Shown: one piece after another, positions 26,260-35,473 of the stretch
Position numbering within the stretch: position 1 is the stretch's first letter
Layout: each line of letters starts with the position of its first letter
NCBI RefSeq assembly: GCF_000963965.1
Contig: NZ_BAMX01000017.1
Coordinates: 62,001-126,000 of the forward strand
Length of the DNA: 64,000 nucleotides
From: Acetobacter orientalis
GTDB lineage: Bacteria; Pseudomonadota; Alphaproteobacteria; Acetobacterales; Acetobacteraceae
Direction: 5' to 3'
Made by a program: the position numbers and the translations under genes
The notes under the pieces: generated by a model
The model's input: only the letters and a program-made list of their open reading frames with translations
What the model was told of the DNA's origin: nothing
The model's database searches: none

Positions 26260-28587
26260 TTAAGCCGCGATACCTGAAGCAGGCTCCGCCAAGCGCCCAT
26301 CTGCCCGTTCTGTGGTTGAGGCCACCAAGGCAGGCACATCTAAAATGAGAGACACACTACCATCCCCCAAAATAGTCGCGGCAGAAACACCGGGTATCTG
26401 GCGGTAATTTTTTTCCATGCTTTTTATAACAACTTGCGCTTGGTCTTTTATGTCTTCAACAACCAAAGCAACCCGTGCGCCGGTTTCACTTTCAACAACA
26501 AGAATAACGGCTTTTTCGGGAATGCTGTAACCTTTGGCCTCTTGCAAACCAAGCTCTGTTGCCAGCACCAGCAATGGCATGCATACACCGCGTATAGAAA
26601 TAACAACACGCCCATCTGGCATGGTGTACATATCGCGCTTATGCACCATCAGCGTTTCCACAACCGAGGAAACCGGCACCACCATAGTTGTACCCGCAAC
26701 CATAACCAGCATGCCGTCCAGCACGGCTAGGGTAAGGGGCAAACTCAAGCAAAACGTGGTGCCCTTTCCGGGCACACTTGTAATGCTAATACGCCCACCA
26801 AGGCCCAATATGGCCTGCTTAACCACGTCCATGCCCACCCCACGGCCAGAAAGGTCAGACACGCTAGACGCGGTTGAGAAACCAGGGGCAAAAATCAGAT
26901 TGTTAATTTCATCTTCGCTCAAAGTGGCATCTGGGGCCACTATGCCACGCTTAACCGCAATTTCGAGCACTCGGGCTTGGTTAATGCCAGCGCCATCATC
27001 TTGTATTGTTATTAAAATACGGCCAGACCGATGGCTGGCTGAAAGTAAAATACGCCCCTGCTCTAGCTTACCTGCTGCCAAACGCGCTTCTGGCGCTTCT
27101 ACACCATGGTCAACCGCATTACGCAGCATGTGCGTAAGGGGGTCAGAAAGTTTTTCGACCAAGGTACGGTCAACCTCGGTATCCTCCCCTTCCACCACCA
27201 ATGCCACATCTTTATGCGCTAAAGAACAGGCCTCTCGCACCACCCGCTGCATGCGTTGAAACACGCTGCCAACCGGCTGCGCACGCACCGCCATAACTGC
27301 ATTTTGAATATCCCGCGTCAGCGTTCGCATGCTGTTAATACGGCGTGCCATTTCCTGCTCGCTGTTGGCATCATGTTGCAAGCCGACAGTTTCGAGCGTG
27401 GCCTGCGCAATAACCAGTTCCCCCACCAAGTCCATCAGTTCGTCAACGCGCTGCAAATCAACACGAATAGAAGCTTGCTCAACCCGCTTTTTAACCGCTC
27501 CCCGCTCCCCTTTCTGGCCCGAGACCGCAGGAGGGGCAGCCAGATTAACCTTAACACCAGCAGGCTCAATTTTTGGGGGCTGCACCTCTGTAACGACCAG
27601 AGGTGCACTAAAAGACGCAGGGCTTCCTACCGCCGCAACAGGCTCAACCTCTGGAGCAACAACGCCGTTAACGTCAGTTTCAGGTTCGACCGCATCTTCT
27701 GGTGTGCTGTGTTCTGGTTGCGGTTTACCTGCCCCGCCCCCATCATCTGGGCCAGAGCCTGTGCCACGGCTTATGGTAATGTCACAAACATCACTCACCC
27801 AATCAAACACAGCATGAATACTGTCTTCACTTACCGTTGCGGGTAAAACCACACACCAAGACAGGCAAGGCTCACTGGCCTCTATCTCTGTTAATACCGG
27901 AAGGTGCGAGACATCACACCTGATCTCAGCCTCGCCTTGGGCATCAGCCGCAAGGTCTCTTAGGCCAATAAGCAGGTTTCTTGCATCATCACCCCGCTCA
28001 TAAAGTGCTTTATGGGGGCAAAACGTTACCTGTATGGGCAGCGCGGTATCAGCACCATCGCCTCCCTCTGTCGTCGGCTCATCACCAAAGTCAAAACTGA
28101 CTGGTACTGGCTCAAAATCGATCGGCACAGGGGTAAAATCAAACGCTACAGGCTCAAAATCAGCGGGTATCAGGCTGTCCGCGCTGTCTGGTGCGTCTTC
28201 TTTGGCATGCAATGTTTCAAGCGATGTCTGACTTTCCGCCACACGCGCGGCGTCAACACCAGCACCCCCTTTAGCCTCTGTCACCAAGTCACTCAAAACG
28301 TCCATCGCTTTAAGTAAAATCTTGATCACATCATGCGTGGGTTGCACACGACCAGAGCGCAGTGCATCAAGAGACGTTTCAAAAATATGTGCAAACCGTA
28401 CAAGGTTTTCTAAGCCGAATGAGGCCGCACCGCCTTTGATCGAATGCACCGCACGGAAAATAGCATTAATCGTGTCATGGTCTGTCTCGCCCCCTTCAAG
28501 GGCAGAAAGGCCACGCTCTAACTCCTGAAGCTGTTCGTCACATTCCTGAAAAAAGACGAGAAGAATTTCGTCCATACTATCGCTCAT
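26260..28587 (-). CDS. cheA: CheA, chemotaxis histidine kinase
   Basis: 775 aa. HPt domain with phosphorylated His48 in FRAVHSIKGGAASFG; a middle Asp/Glu/Pro-rich region with a P2-like domain (about 185-275); dimerisation segment (about 375-430); HATPase with N-box HMLRNAVDHGVE, G1 IQDDGAGIN and G2 SGRGVGMDVV; C-terminal CheW-like domain (about 620-760). It phosphorylates both CheY proteins and CheB. Repeated Phe-Asp-Phe/Val-Pro-Val motifs near residues 140-170 form a low-complexity linker. Confidence 0.97.
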   Translation of the reverse strand: MSDSMDEILLVFFQECDEQLQELERGLSALEGGETDHDTINAIFRAVHSIKGGAASFGLENLVRFAHIFETSLDALRSGRVQPTHDVIKILLKAMDVLSDLVTEAKGGAGVDAARVAESQTSLETLHAKEDAPDSADSLIPADFEPVAFDFTPVPIDFEPVPVSFDFGDEPTTEGGDGADTALPIQVTFCPHKALYERGDDARNLLIGLRDLAADAQGEAEIRCDVSHLPVLTEIEASEPCLSWCVVLPATVSEDSIHAVFDWVSDVCDITISRGTGSGPDDGGGAGKPQPEHSTPEDAVEPETDVNGVVAPEVEPVAAVGSPASFSAPLVVTEVQPPKIEPAGVKVNLAAPPAVSGQKGERGAVKKRVEQASIRVDLQRVDELMDLVGELVIAQATLETVGLQHDANSEQEMARRINSMRTLTRDIQNAVMAVRAQPVGSVFQRMQRVVREACSLAHKDVALVVEGEDTEVDRTLVEKLSDPLTHMLRNAVDHGVEAPEARLAAGKLEQGRILLSASHRSGRILITIQDDGAGINQARVLEIAVKRGIVAPDATLSEDEINNLIFAPGFSTASSVSDLSGRGVGMDVVKQAILGLGGRISITSVPGKGTTFCLSLPLTLAVLDGMLVMVAGTTMVVPVSSVVETLMVHKRDMYTMPDGRVVISIRGVCMPLLVLATELGLQEAKGYSIPEKAVILVVESETGARVALVVEDIKDQAQVVIKSMEKNYRQIPGVSAATILGDGSVSLILDVPALVASTTERADGRLAEPASGIAA

Positions 28588-28602
28588 CCCGCCCCTCCCG
28601 GT

Positions 28603-28986
28603 TCAGGCTGTTACACGGCGGATAGCAGCAACCAATGCCTCAGCACTAAATGGTTTTACAATCCACCCTGTTGCCCCAGCTTGCCTTGCCCGCTGTTTTT
28701 TCTCTGGGTCGCTTTCTGTTGTTAATACCAAAATAGGAATATGCTTATAGGCTTCTTGCTTGCGCACAGCTTCAATAAGGCCAAAGCCATCAAGGCGTGG
28801 CATATTAATATCTGTAATAATAACCGCTGGTGGGGGGGCCGCTTCTTGCAGCTTTTCCAAGCCCTCTACCCCGTCACAGCCTTGAATGACATTATACCCC
28901 GCCTCTTCAAGCGCTTTACGCAGCATAATCTGGATTGTGGGGGAGTCATCTACAGTAAGAACACGAATTTCCTGTTGGGTGGTCAT
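28603..28986 (-). CDS. cheY: CheY response regulator (first copy)
   Basis: 127 aa receiver from the ATG at 28986: Asp13-Asp14, phospho-acceptor Asp59 in IITDINMPRLDGFG and Lys in GWIVKPFS. It lies between the STAS gene and cheA. The start is 1 base from the STAS stop; a longer reading frame to 29013 is not needed. It is probably the CheY that binds FliM, but the two CheYs cannot be told apart here. Confidence 0.93.
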   Translation of the reverse strand: MTTQQEIRVLTVDDSPTIQIMLRKALEEAGYNVIQGCDGVEGLEKLQEAAPPPAVIITDINMPRLDGFGLIEAVRKQEAYKHIPILVLTTESDPEKKQRARQAGATGWIVKPFSAEALVAAIRRVTA

Positions 28987-28987
28987 T

Positions 28988-29290
28988 TTAGGCTTTCTTC
29001 TCCAACACGGCACAAGGGGCAGTCAAATAGGCATTAACACCAAAAAGACCATAAGCCTCCCGCACTGCCTCAGAAACCCCAACAAAAGAACACTGGCTGG
29101 CCAGTAATATTTGCAAACACAAGCCGCCTACATAGGTTACCTGCGTTGCATCAAGCTGTAACACCCCCCCCTCGGCTTGAGCCTTACTTTGCTCTAGCAA
29201 GGCTTTAAGCGCAGGCGCGGCAGCAGTATCTAACCTTTCAGGCAGCAGGCAAAGACTTGCCCCTTCAATGGCAGAAAAATCTCCCGCCAT
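28988..29290 (-). CDS. STAS-domain protein of the che operon
   Basis: 100 aa. Pattern LDTAAAPALKALLEQSK, then VLQLDATQVTYVGGLCLQILLAS fits the STAS (anti-sigma-antagonist-like) fold; the usual phospho-serine position (D-S-S/T-G) reads Y-V-G-G, so regulation by phosphorylation is doubtful. The ATG at 29290 overlaps the mcp stop (TAATG) and follows GGAGGAG. Known STAS proteins in che clusters may tune kinase complexes; that role here is inference. A run of eight C (29164-29171) lies inside. Confidence 0.75.
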   Translation of the reverse strand: MAGDFSAIEGASLCLLPERLDTAAAPALKALLEQSKAQAEGGVLQLDATQVTYVGGLCLQILLASQCSFVGVSEAVREAYGLFGVNAYLTAPCAVLEKKA

Positions 29291-30798
29291 TAGAACTCCT
29301 CCCACCCTTCATCAGAAGAACTGGTGGGTAAAGCTGCGGCCAAGGCAGGCATAACAGGGTGTTTTTGTGGTTTTGCCAATGGCGCAAAATCATAAGGCGC
29401 AGGTTGGCTCATAGTACGCTGCGACATACCACCAATTCTAAACGTGCTCAGAGTTTGCGCCAGCGTTCTGGTCTCAATTGTCAGATTGTGGCTGGCCGCC
29501 GTTGTTTGCTCAACCATGGCTGCATTTTGCTGTGTCACTTGGTCCATATCACTGATGGAAGACGACATTTCAGACAAACGCTTAGCTTGCTCTTGTGTAG
29601 AAACCGAAATTTCAGACACACGGCGTGCAATATTTTGGGTGCTCCCGGCTACTTCGTGCAAATAATGGTCGGTCTGAATAACCAGATCCACCCCTTTGCG
29701 CACCTGCTCGGCAGAAACAGAAATAAGGCGTTTAATTTCGTTAGCAGATTTAGCTGACTGCTCAGCAAGCGAGCGTACCTCTTGCGCCACAACCGCAAAG
29801 CCCCGCCCAGCATCACCTGCACGTGCGGCCTCTACGCCAGCATTCAGAGCCAGAACGTTGGTTTGGAACGCAATCCCATCAATAACAGAAATAATTTCGC
29901 CAATTGCATCAGAGGAATGTTTAATTCCGTCCATAGCTTTGGTTGTGTCAGCCATAACCCCAGTCGCGGCTGAGGCTTTCTCTAACGCTTGCTGCGTTTC
30001 TACCGAGGCCTCACCACACGCTTTCGCATTACGCTGCACGCCTTCTGTAATCGTACGCACCGTGGCTGTTGCCTGCCCCAAATTAGCGGCCTGCTTTTCT
30101 GTACGTTTTGCCAAGTCGTCAGACGCTGTCGAAATTTCGCTGGCACCTGTCGCAATTAATTGCGAGTTACTGGTAACCGCCTGCAAAGCCTCGCTCAAAC
30201 GCGTAACGGACTCATTAAAGGCTTCACGCAAGGGCGCAAACTCGCCATCAAACATGGGGGAATCAATGCGCTGCCGCAAATCACCCTGCGCCATTTCAGA
30301 AAGAGAATTACGCAAAACATCAATAACAGCATGTGTTTGCTTATCGCGTTCTTGGCTGCGCTCCAATGACTGCTGAATTTCTCCTGCCATTGTTTGCAAA
30401 CGTGCCTGCGCTTCCATCTGCTCACGCAGACCTTCAGCAAATTTGAGCATAACACGGGACAAGCGGCCAACGCAGTCTTTGCTTTCCAGAAATGGCACTG
30501 TCGCCAGCAGCTTTTGCTGCTCTATGCGCTCACCTCGGGCAAGCTGGTCACCAACATCGGCCAACCTTTCAACCGGAGCGGCCAAAACGCTAGTCAACAT
30601 TCGCCATATAAAAAAGACAACAATCTGCCCAAACCCAAGCGCACCCATATTCATAAGGAACATGTGCTGTATGGGTTCGTGCACCCAATACCCAATGGCT
30701 TCGATAACAATCTGGAGCATCAGATAGATCTCCAGAAACATCATCACAAACCTAATTTTTACGCGAAATGGTGCGTCTCTATACAGCCACTTAAGCAT
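29290..30798 (-). CDS. Methyl-accepting chemotaxis protein, minimal periplasmic loop
   Basis: 502 aa from the ATG at 30798 (an upstream GTG at 30840 has no ribosome site). Two membrane helices (about residues 16-36 and 47-70) are separated by only some ten residues, so there is no real external sensor domain. HAMP-like and coiled-coil segments follow, then the signalling hairpin [41 protein letters not shown]. The last residues GWEEF match the xWxxF tether that binds CheR/CheB. It is first in the chemotaxis operon, so it is likely the main receptor working with this CheA. Confidence 0.93.
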   Translation of the reverse strand: MLKWLYRDAPFRVKIRFVMMFLEIYLMLQIVIEAIGYWVHEPIQHMFLMNMGALGFGQIVVFFIWRMLTSVLAAPVERLADVGDQLARGERIEQQKLLATVPFLESKDCVGRLSRVMLKFAEGLREQMEAQARLQTMAGEIQQSLERSQERDKQTHAVIDVLRNSLSEMAQGDLRQRIDSPMFDGEFAPLREAFNESVTRLSEALQAVTSNSQLIATGASEISTASDDLAKRTEKQAANLGQATATVRTITEGVQRNAKACGEASVETQQALEKASAATGVMADTTKAMDGIKHSSDAIGEIISVIDGIAFQTNVLALNAGVEAARAGDAGRGFAVVAQEVRSLAEQSAKSANEIKRLISVSAEQVRKGVDLVIQTDHYLHEVAGSTQNIARRVSEISVSTQEQAKRLSEMSSSISDMDQVTQQNAAMVEQTTAASHNLTIETRTLAQTLSTFRIGGMSQRTMSQPAPYDFAPLAKPQKHPVMPALAAALPTSSSDEGWEEF

Positions 30799-31029
30799 GT
30801 GAAGTGCGATGTCCCTTCGTTGTCCAAGACCGCGAGCCACGCAATGACACTGGCTGCTATTATGCAGCCTTTAATACTCCTCAAAATACAATCCGTCTCT
30901 TAACTAAATTTAAAATTAGGATAGTTCATGTAAATATTTTGAAGTTTTACAGCGCAATCTAAAATCAAACTCAAATTATACAGCAATATTCATAAAAATT
31001 ATGAATGAAACAGACCTTACCTGCTTCCG

Positions 31030-31806
31030 CTAACTGCCAAAACTGCGCACCAAACCACCGGCCACCATTTGCCACCCATCAACCATAACAAAGAAAATAA
31101 GTTTGAAAGGCAGAGAAATAGTCGCAGGCGGCAACATCATCATACCCAAGCTCATCAAAACGCTTGAGGTCACAATATCTATCACCAAAAAGGGCAAATA
31201 CAGCAAAAAGCCCATTTCAAAACCACGGCTCAACTCACCAATCATAAACGCAGGCATTAGAACGCGCCACGGCGTTTCAGCGGGCACAGTCGCAGGCTGC
31301 AAGTTAGCAAGGTGGTAAAACGTCGTTAAATCAACAGGGCGCACATTAGCCAACATAAACCCTCTAAATGGCTCAATCGCTGCCTTTATGCCTTCCATTT
31401 CGTCCACACGGCCATCAAGCATGGGGGCAATACCCTGCACCCAAGACATCTCAAACGTGGGCTGCATCACAAAAAAGGTCAAAAACAACGCCAGACCAAT
31501 AAGCACCGTATTAGGGGGGGTACCTTGCGCCCCCAAAGCCCCACGCAACAAAGACAACACCACAATAATACGGGTAAAGGCCGTTACCATAACCAACAGG
31601 CTAGGCGCCAAAGACAAAACGGTAATAAGCGCCGTTAACTGAATTAAGTGACTTGTTGTACCAACATCCGTTGCCCCTTTCCCCATATCCAAGGTAAGAG
31701 ACTGCGCATAACCACATTCTGGCAAGAGCAAAGCGGCTAGTGCCAGCACAAAAACCAAAGCCGCATGCTTGCGCCAGCTTGAGCATATGTCACGCGCTAT
31801 TATCAT
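31030..31806 (-). CDS. fliP: FliP, export-gate protein
   Basis: 258 aa from the ATG at 31806. Signal peptide (LVFVLALAALLLPECGYA), then FliP marks: MVTAFTRIIVVLSLLRGALGAQGTPPN, FLTFFVMQP, MPAFMIGELSRGFEMGFLLYLPFLVIDIVTSSVLMSLGMMMLPP, FKLIFFVMVDGW. Part of the FliPQR pore. An in-frame GTG at about 31824 that overlaps the fliO stop could be the true start. The remaining pore genes fliQ and fliR are far away at 59278. Confidence 0.95.
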   Translation of the reverse strand: MIIARDICSSWRKHAALVFVLALAALLLPECGYAQSLTLDMGKGATDVGTTSHLIQLTALITVLSLAPSLLVMVTAFTRIIVVLSLLRGALGAQGTPPNTVLIGLALFLTFFVMQPTFEMSWVQGIAPMLDGRVDEMEGIKAAIEPFRGFMLANVRPVDLTTFYHLANLQPATVPAETPWRVLMPAFMIGELSRGFEMGFLLYLPFLVIDIVTSSVLMSLGMMMLPPATISLPFKLIFFVMVDGWQMVAGGLVRSFGS

Positions 31807-31819
31807 ATTAATTTTTGGC

Positions 31820-32173
31820 TCACTCACTACGCACCAGCTCTGCGGTTTGGCTACTTTCAGCGCAGGGCGGAGCGAATACGTCCCCCTCACCCAACCACCC
31901 CAAAAAGAGGTCATTACCCCCACCGGTTAAAATAACACCGCGCTTACTCCCACAGCGTACAAGGCTTAAACGCCGCCGCTGGTCGAGCATAATGCTTTCC
32001 ACCACCGCCAAATCTTGCGTTTTATGGCCCCGCTGTAGGTAAGATTGGGCAAATTTTAAACCGTGGCGGCTTAGTAAAATCAGCACCACAACAATAACGA
32101 GAGAGGCAAGAGAGAGCAGAACCGAAACAAAGCTCCCTGCCCCATACGCCATACCTGCCGTATGTGCTGACAC
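31820..32173 (-). CDS. fliO: FliO-like export-gate assembly protein
   Basis: 117 aa. One membrane helix (about residues 15-36) then the FliO core LAVVESIMLDQRRRLSLVRCGSKRGVILTGG. FliO helps FliP assemble. The start is GTG at 32173 with AAGGGG 8 bases upstream. Position between fliN and fliP is standard. Confidence 0.85.
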   Translation of the reverse strand: MSAHTAGMAYGAGSFVSVLLSLASLVIVVVLILLSRHGLKFAQSYLQRGHKTQDLAVVESIMLDQRRRLSLVRCGSKRGVILTGGGNDLFLGWLGEGDVFAPPCAESSQTAELVRSE

Positions 32174-32184
32174 GCGCTAACCCC

Positions 32185-32559
32185 TTAGCTAGCTGCCGGA
32201 GAAGAAGACAGAATTTCGGTCATGGTCACGCCAATATGGTTGTCATCAACCACCACAACCTCACCACGCGCAATCAAACGGTTATTAGCGTAAATATCAA
32301 CCGCTTCACCCAATTTCCGGTCAAGCTCCACCACCGCGCCACGGCCGAGTTTGAGCAACTGGTTAACAGGCATCGTAGCTGTACCGATAATAGCGGTAAT
32401 TTTCACCGGTATTTCATACATCGCTTCCATTTGCTCGCTGGCAGCATTTACTTTTGCGTCCTGCTCACCCGCCTCTGCACTCGGGGCGGCAGGGGCAGCC
32501 TGCTCCGCAGCACTTGTCGCAAAATCTTCTAAACCAATACCGTTATTCTCTGTGCTCAT
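32185..32559 (-). CDS. fliN: FliN, C-ring switch protein
   Basis: 124 aa. A Glu/Ala-rich start leads to the SpoA domain: MYEIPVKITAIIGTATMPVNQLLKLGRGAVVELDRKLGEAVDIYANNRLIARGEVVVVDDNHIGVTMTEI. Forms the lower C-ring with FliM and docks FliH. Its ATG overlaps the fliH stop (ATGA). Confidence 0.95.
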   Translation of the reverse strand: MSTENNGIGLEDFATSAAEQAAPAAPSAEAGEQDAKVNAASEQMEAMYEIPVKITAIIGTATMPVNQLLKLGRGAVVELDRKLGEAVDIYANNRLIARGEVVVVDDNHIGVTMTEILSSSPAAS

Positions 32560-33260
32560 GGTTCTACTCGCCTGCTTTCTTCTTTGCTCATACCTTGCTG
32601 AGCAAGAGCCGTAACTGTCTTAACCAATTTTTCTAAAACCGCGTGCTGCCACTGCTGCGTATCAATCAAAATAGAATTCCCTGCGGTGACAATATGGATA
32701 TTACCCGCCGCAACGTCCTCTTGCACGTCTATCTCACTCTCCGCATCCTCGCCAAGAATACCTTTTAGCAAAGGGGCATCGTGCGCACTACACACAACCC
32801 TAACGCGCCCTTCACATTCTCTGACAAAGTCTGCCGCATCAGCAACTAAATTACGTTGCACCCCTTGCAACACTTCAGGGGGTAATTGGGTGAGTTGGGT
32901 AACACTCTCAACAACAGTTTGCACAAAGGCATCGGCCGCTTGCTCAACCACGGCATAACGGCGCTGGTTTTCTTGGCGCAACCCATCAACCAGTGTGGCC
33001 ACATATGCCTCGTACTGCGCACGCAAAGCCTCTTCTGTCTCTGCTCTGCCTTGCGCTATCCCTTCCTGCCGCGCGGCGGCAATGTGGGCATCAAACTCAA
33101 TCTGTAATAGAGAAACCCGGTCTGGTTCGGGCTCTTTTTCCTCTGGTGCCTCTTCAGTCTCAACTACCGGCGCAACAGGCTTGGGTGGCGGCGCACCAAA
33201 GTCTTCCAACTCATAAAACAATCTGGAAAGCCGCTGCGCAGAAGACAAAGGTTCAGCCAC
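32556..33260 (-). CDS. fliH: FliH-like export ATPase regulator
   Basis: 234 aa. Proline/Glu-rich N-terminus (PPPKPVAPVVETEEAPEEKEPE), long helix with AAARQEGIAQGRAETEEALRAQYEAYVATLV, and a C-terminal V-ATPase E-subunit-like part ending VTAGNSILIDTQQWQHAVLEKLV. FliH links FliI to the FliN ring. Lies 3 bases downstream of fliF. FliH is weakly conserved; context makes the call firm. Confidence 0.88.
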   Translation of the reverse strand: MAEPLSSAQRLSRLFYELEDFGAPPPKPVAPVVETEEAPEEKEPEPDRVSLLQIEFDAHIAAARQEGIAQGRAETEEALRAQYEAYVATLVDGLRQENQRRYAVVEQAADAFVQTVVESVTQLTQLPPEVLQGVQRNLVADAADFVRECEGRVRVVCSAHDAPLLKGILGEDAESEIDVQEDVAAGNIHIVTAGNSILIDTQQWQHAVLEKLVKTVTALAQQGMSKEESRRVEP

Positions 33261-33263
33261 AAC

Positions 33264-34916
33264 CTACGCCTCTTTCTTCTTTGTTGGCACAGCTTCAAGC
33301 CAACTGCGAATAATCAGCACACTCTCATCAGGGTTATCTTCAAAGCGGTCTGCAACTTTCTTCACAGCTTCGCGCCGCAGTTTACCTTCAATACCGTCCA
33401 CGTTCACTGTGGCATTATCATCAGCCAGCAAACCGGCATTACCACCAGCACCGGCCAATTGGCCATTTGCGCCAGACACCGTACCACCCGCACCGGCAAC
33501 CAACTGCGCAGATGCCTGCTGGCCGGCTTGTACCAAAGCCTGCACCCCACCACGGCGCAACATTGGCCGCAAACCAATAAAGATAGCGCCAAGAGCCAGC
33601 ACAATCGGCACAACCCATTCAGCCAGATAAATGAGAGTATCACGGCTAAAGAGGCTGTCATGGTCAGAAGCCAAGCTCATGCCGCCATCAGCCATAAACC
33701 GCATAGAGACAACCTGCACTTCGTCGCCACGCGTTTTATCATAACCAATAGCAGTTTTAGCTAAGGTGCTAATGCGCTCTATTTCAGCTGCATCTAAGGG
33801 GTGCCAAACTTGTTTGCCGTTTTTATCGGGCGCCATGGCTCCATCAACCATCACCGCCAAACTCACACGAGAAACACGGGGCCGTGTCTGGCTTACAACG
33901 CGCGTGCGCTTTCCTATCTCGTAGTTATTGGTTTCCTCTTCCCGGTCGTTGGTCGAGCCAGTTTTATTGTCTTGGTTCGCATTAGCATTAGGCAGGTTAT
34001 TGCCAACAGAGGTATTGGTGTTTGCCTCTGTATTCACACTCTTGTCTGATGTGGTTTGCTGAGACCGTAAAACCTGCTCGTTCGGGTCGTAACTTTCCTG
34101 CGTTTCATGAATTTCATCCGTATTCATTGTAACCGCAGCGCGGGCGCGCACATGCCCCATCCCCAAAGTCGGGATCAGCATATCTTCCACAGCCTGAGAC
34201 AATCGGGCTTCTTCAGCAATACGCGTTTTCTCTAGCGTGTTTTCTTGCCCGGCAGCACTATCTGGGTCACCGGGTTTAGCCAGCACATCGCCGCGTGTAT
34301 CAACAATAGAGATATTTTGGCTTTTCAAGCCGGGCACTGCGGCAGAAACCAGATTTTGAATAGCCAGCACGCCATCTGGCCCCATGCGCCCAGACCGCCC
34401 GATATCCAGTATAACGCTTGCCTGAGAGGGGCTGGTTTGGCTCGAGAACAGGTCACGGCGCGGCAAAACCAAATGCACACGCACATTACGTACACCATGC
34501 AGCAGGCGAATAGAGCGCTCAAGCTCGCCTTCCATAGCACGGGTTTCGTTAATAGACTGTTCAAATTGCGTACTTGTCAGCGTGCCGCTTTTATCAAACA
34601 ATTCGTACCCGACTGCACCACCACTTGGCAGGCCGTCTTTGGCAAGCAACAACCGTGCACTGGCAACTTTATCGCGCGGTACGTAAATGCTTGTTCCATC
34701 CTGCCCTGTTGTCGCAGAAATATGCGACTTAGCAAGATGATCCATCATCTCGGCAGATTCATTTAACTCAAGGTCACTATACAGCAAAGCATTGGGCTGT
34801 GTGCTGCCACGAAACACAAACAGAGCAAGCATAGCCATAAGGGCCACACCAGCGCCCCCCAAAGCAAGTAAGCGCGTGCGTCCGAGACCTTTAAGACCTG
34901 CCAGCAAATTTTGCAT
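33264..34916 (-). CDS. fliF: FliF, MS-ring protein
   Basis: 550 aa. Membrane helix 1 near residues 17-36, then the YscJ/ring-building motifs (ALLYSDLELNESAEMMDHLAKSHI, ARLLLAKDGLPSGGAVGYELFDKSG, RAMEGELERSIRLLHGVRNVRVHLVLPRRDLFS). The second helix is near residue 435-455 (IYLAEWVVPIVLALGAIFIG), and the C-terminal FliG-binding tail reads VKKVADRFEDNPDESVLIIRSWL. It forms the membrane ring on which the flagellum is built. First gene of the fliF-H-N-O-P operon. Confidence 0.97.
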   Translation of the reverse strand: MQNLLAGLKGLGRTRLLALGGAGVALMAMLALFVFRGSTQPNALLYSDLELNESAEMMDHLAKSHISATTGQDGTSIYVPRDKVASARLLLAKDGLPSGGAVGYELFDKSGTLTSTQFEQSINETRAMEGELERSIRLLHGVRNVRVHLVLPRRDLFSSQTSPSQASVILDIGRSGRMGPDGVLAIQNLVSAAVPGLKSQNISIVDTRGDVLAKPGDPDSAAGQENTLEKTRIAEEARLSQAVEDMLIPTLGMGHVRARAAVTMNTDEIHETQESYDPNEQVLRSQQTTSDKSVNTEANTNTSVGNNLPNANANQDNKTGSTNDREEETNNYEIGKRTRVVSQTRPRVSRVSLAVMVDGAMAPDKNGKQVWHPLDAAEIERISTLAKTAIGYDKTRGDEVQVVSMRFMADGGMSLASDHDSLFSRDTLIYLAEWVVPIVLALGAIFIGLRPMLRRGGVQALVQAGQQASAQLVAGAGGTVSGANGQLAGAGGNAGLLADDNATVNVDGIEGKLRREAVKKVADRFEDNPDESVLIIRSWLEAVPTKKKEA

Positions 34917-35114
34917 CAGACTATAAACACTTTTTCACAGTAAAAAGCCGGGCAACCTCTGGAGTATTCTGACATCTGCCCTCCTCATCCGGCCATACTA
35001 CACGTTCGCTCTCGACCTATCATACAGAGCCTCTTACGCCTACCGCTAACCCGCTTCTTTAACAGAAACATTTTTCTAAAACGGCGGCTTTGCCCTAAAT
35101 TTTCTTAATCAGCC

Positions 35115-35447
35115 TCAAGGCTGGTAAGAATTGGTCGGCGGAATTTTATTAATCGGCATATTCAGGCGTTGTGCGTTCTGATCTTGCGTCAAGCCACTCG
35201 GCCCTTCCGCCACATTGCGCGCAACATTAGGCATAAGGTCTGGGCGTGCCCAGCAATCTACCCCATTCCAGCTTTGCGTACAGTAAGGCTGCGGTGCGGG
35301 CGGGCGTTCTGGCGGCGCACACCAATCTTCGCCCTCTTGAATATAGCCTGCATTACATTCACGCCCCGTCAGCTGACGCATAACATGGTCAGGCGAGCAC
35401 GCAGCCACACCCAAAAGCAGGAAGATTGCAAGCGCACGACTAGTCAT
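35115..35447 (-). CDS. Small Cys/Pro-rich lipoprotein
   Basis: 110 aa. Lipobox LLLGVAAC after a short basic start, so it is probably a lipoprotein. The mature part has five further cysteines (ECNAGY, DWCAPP, YCTQSW, VDCWAR) and many prolines, ending in Asn/Gln-rich sequence. No family recognised. The ATG at 35447 has GTGGAG 7 bases upstream. It lies 26 bases downstream of the MotE-like gene, likely co-transcribed. Confidence 0.7.
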   Translation of the reverse strand: MTSRALAIFLLLGVAACSPDHVMRQLTGRECNAGYIQEGEDWCAPPERPPAPQPYCTQSWNGVDCWARPDLMPNVARNVAEGPSGLTQDQNAQRLNMPINKIPPTNSYQP

Positions 35448-35473
35448 CACCATTCTCCACACCCCATTACGCT

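Noticed and set aside
26534-27817. Long plus-strand open frames opposite cheA
   Set aside because: They are mirror frames of cheA with no domain pattern; the minus-strand protein has every CheA domain.
30850-31020. TATAAT-containing promoter for the chemotaxis operon
   Set aside because: The region is AT-rich, so a TATAAT match is expected by chance, and no convincing -35 element was found.
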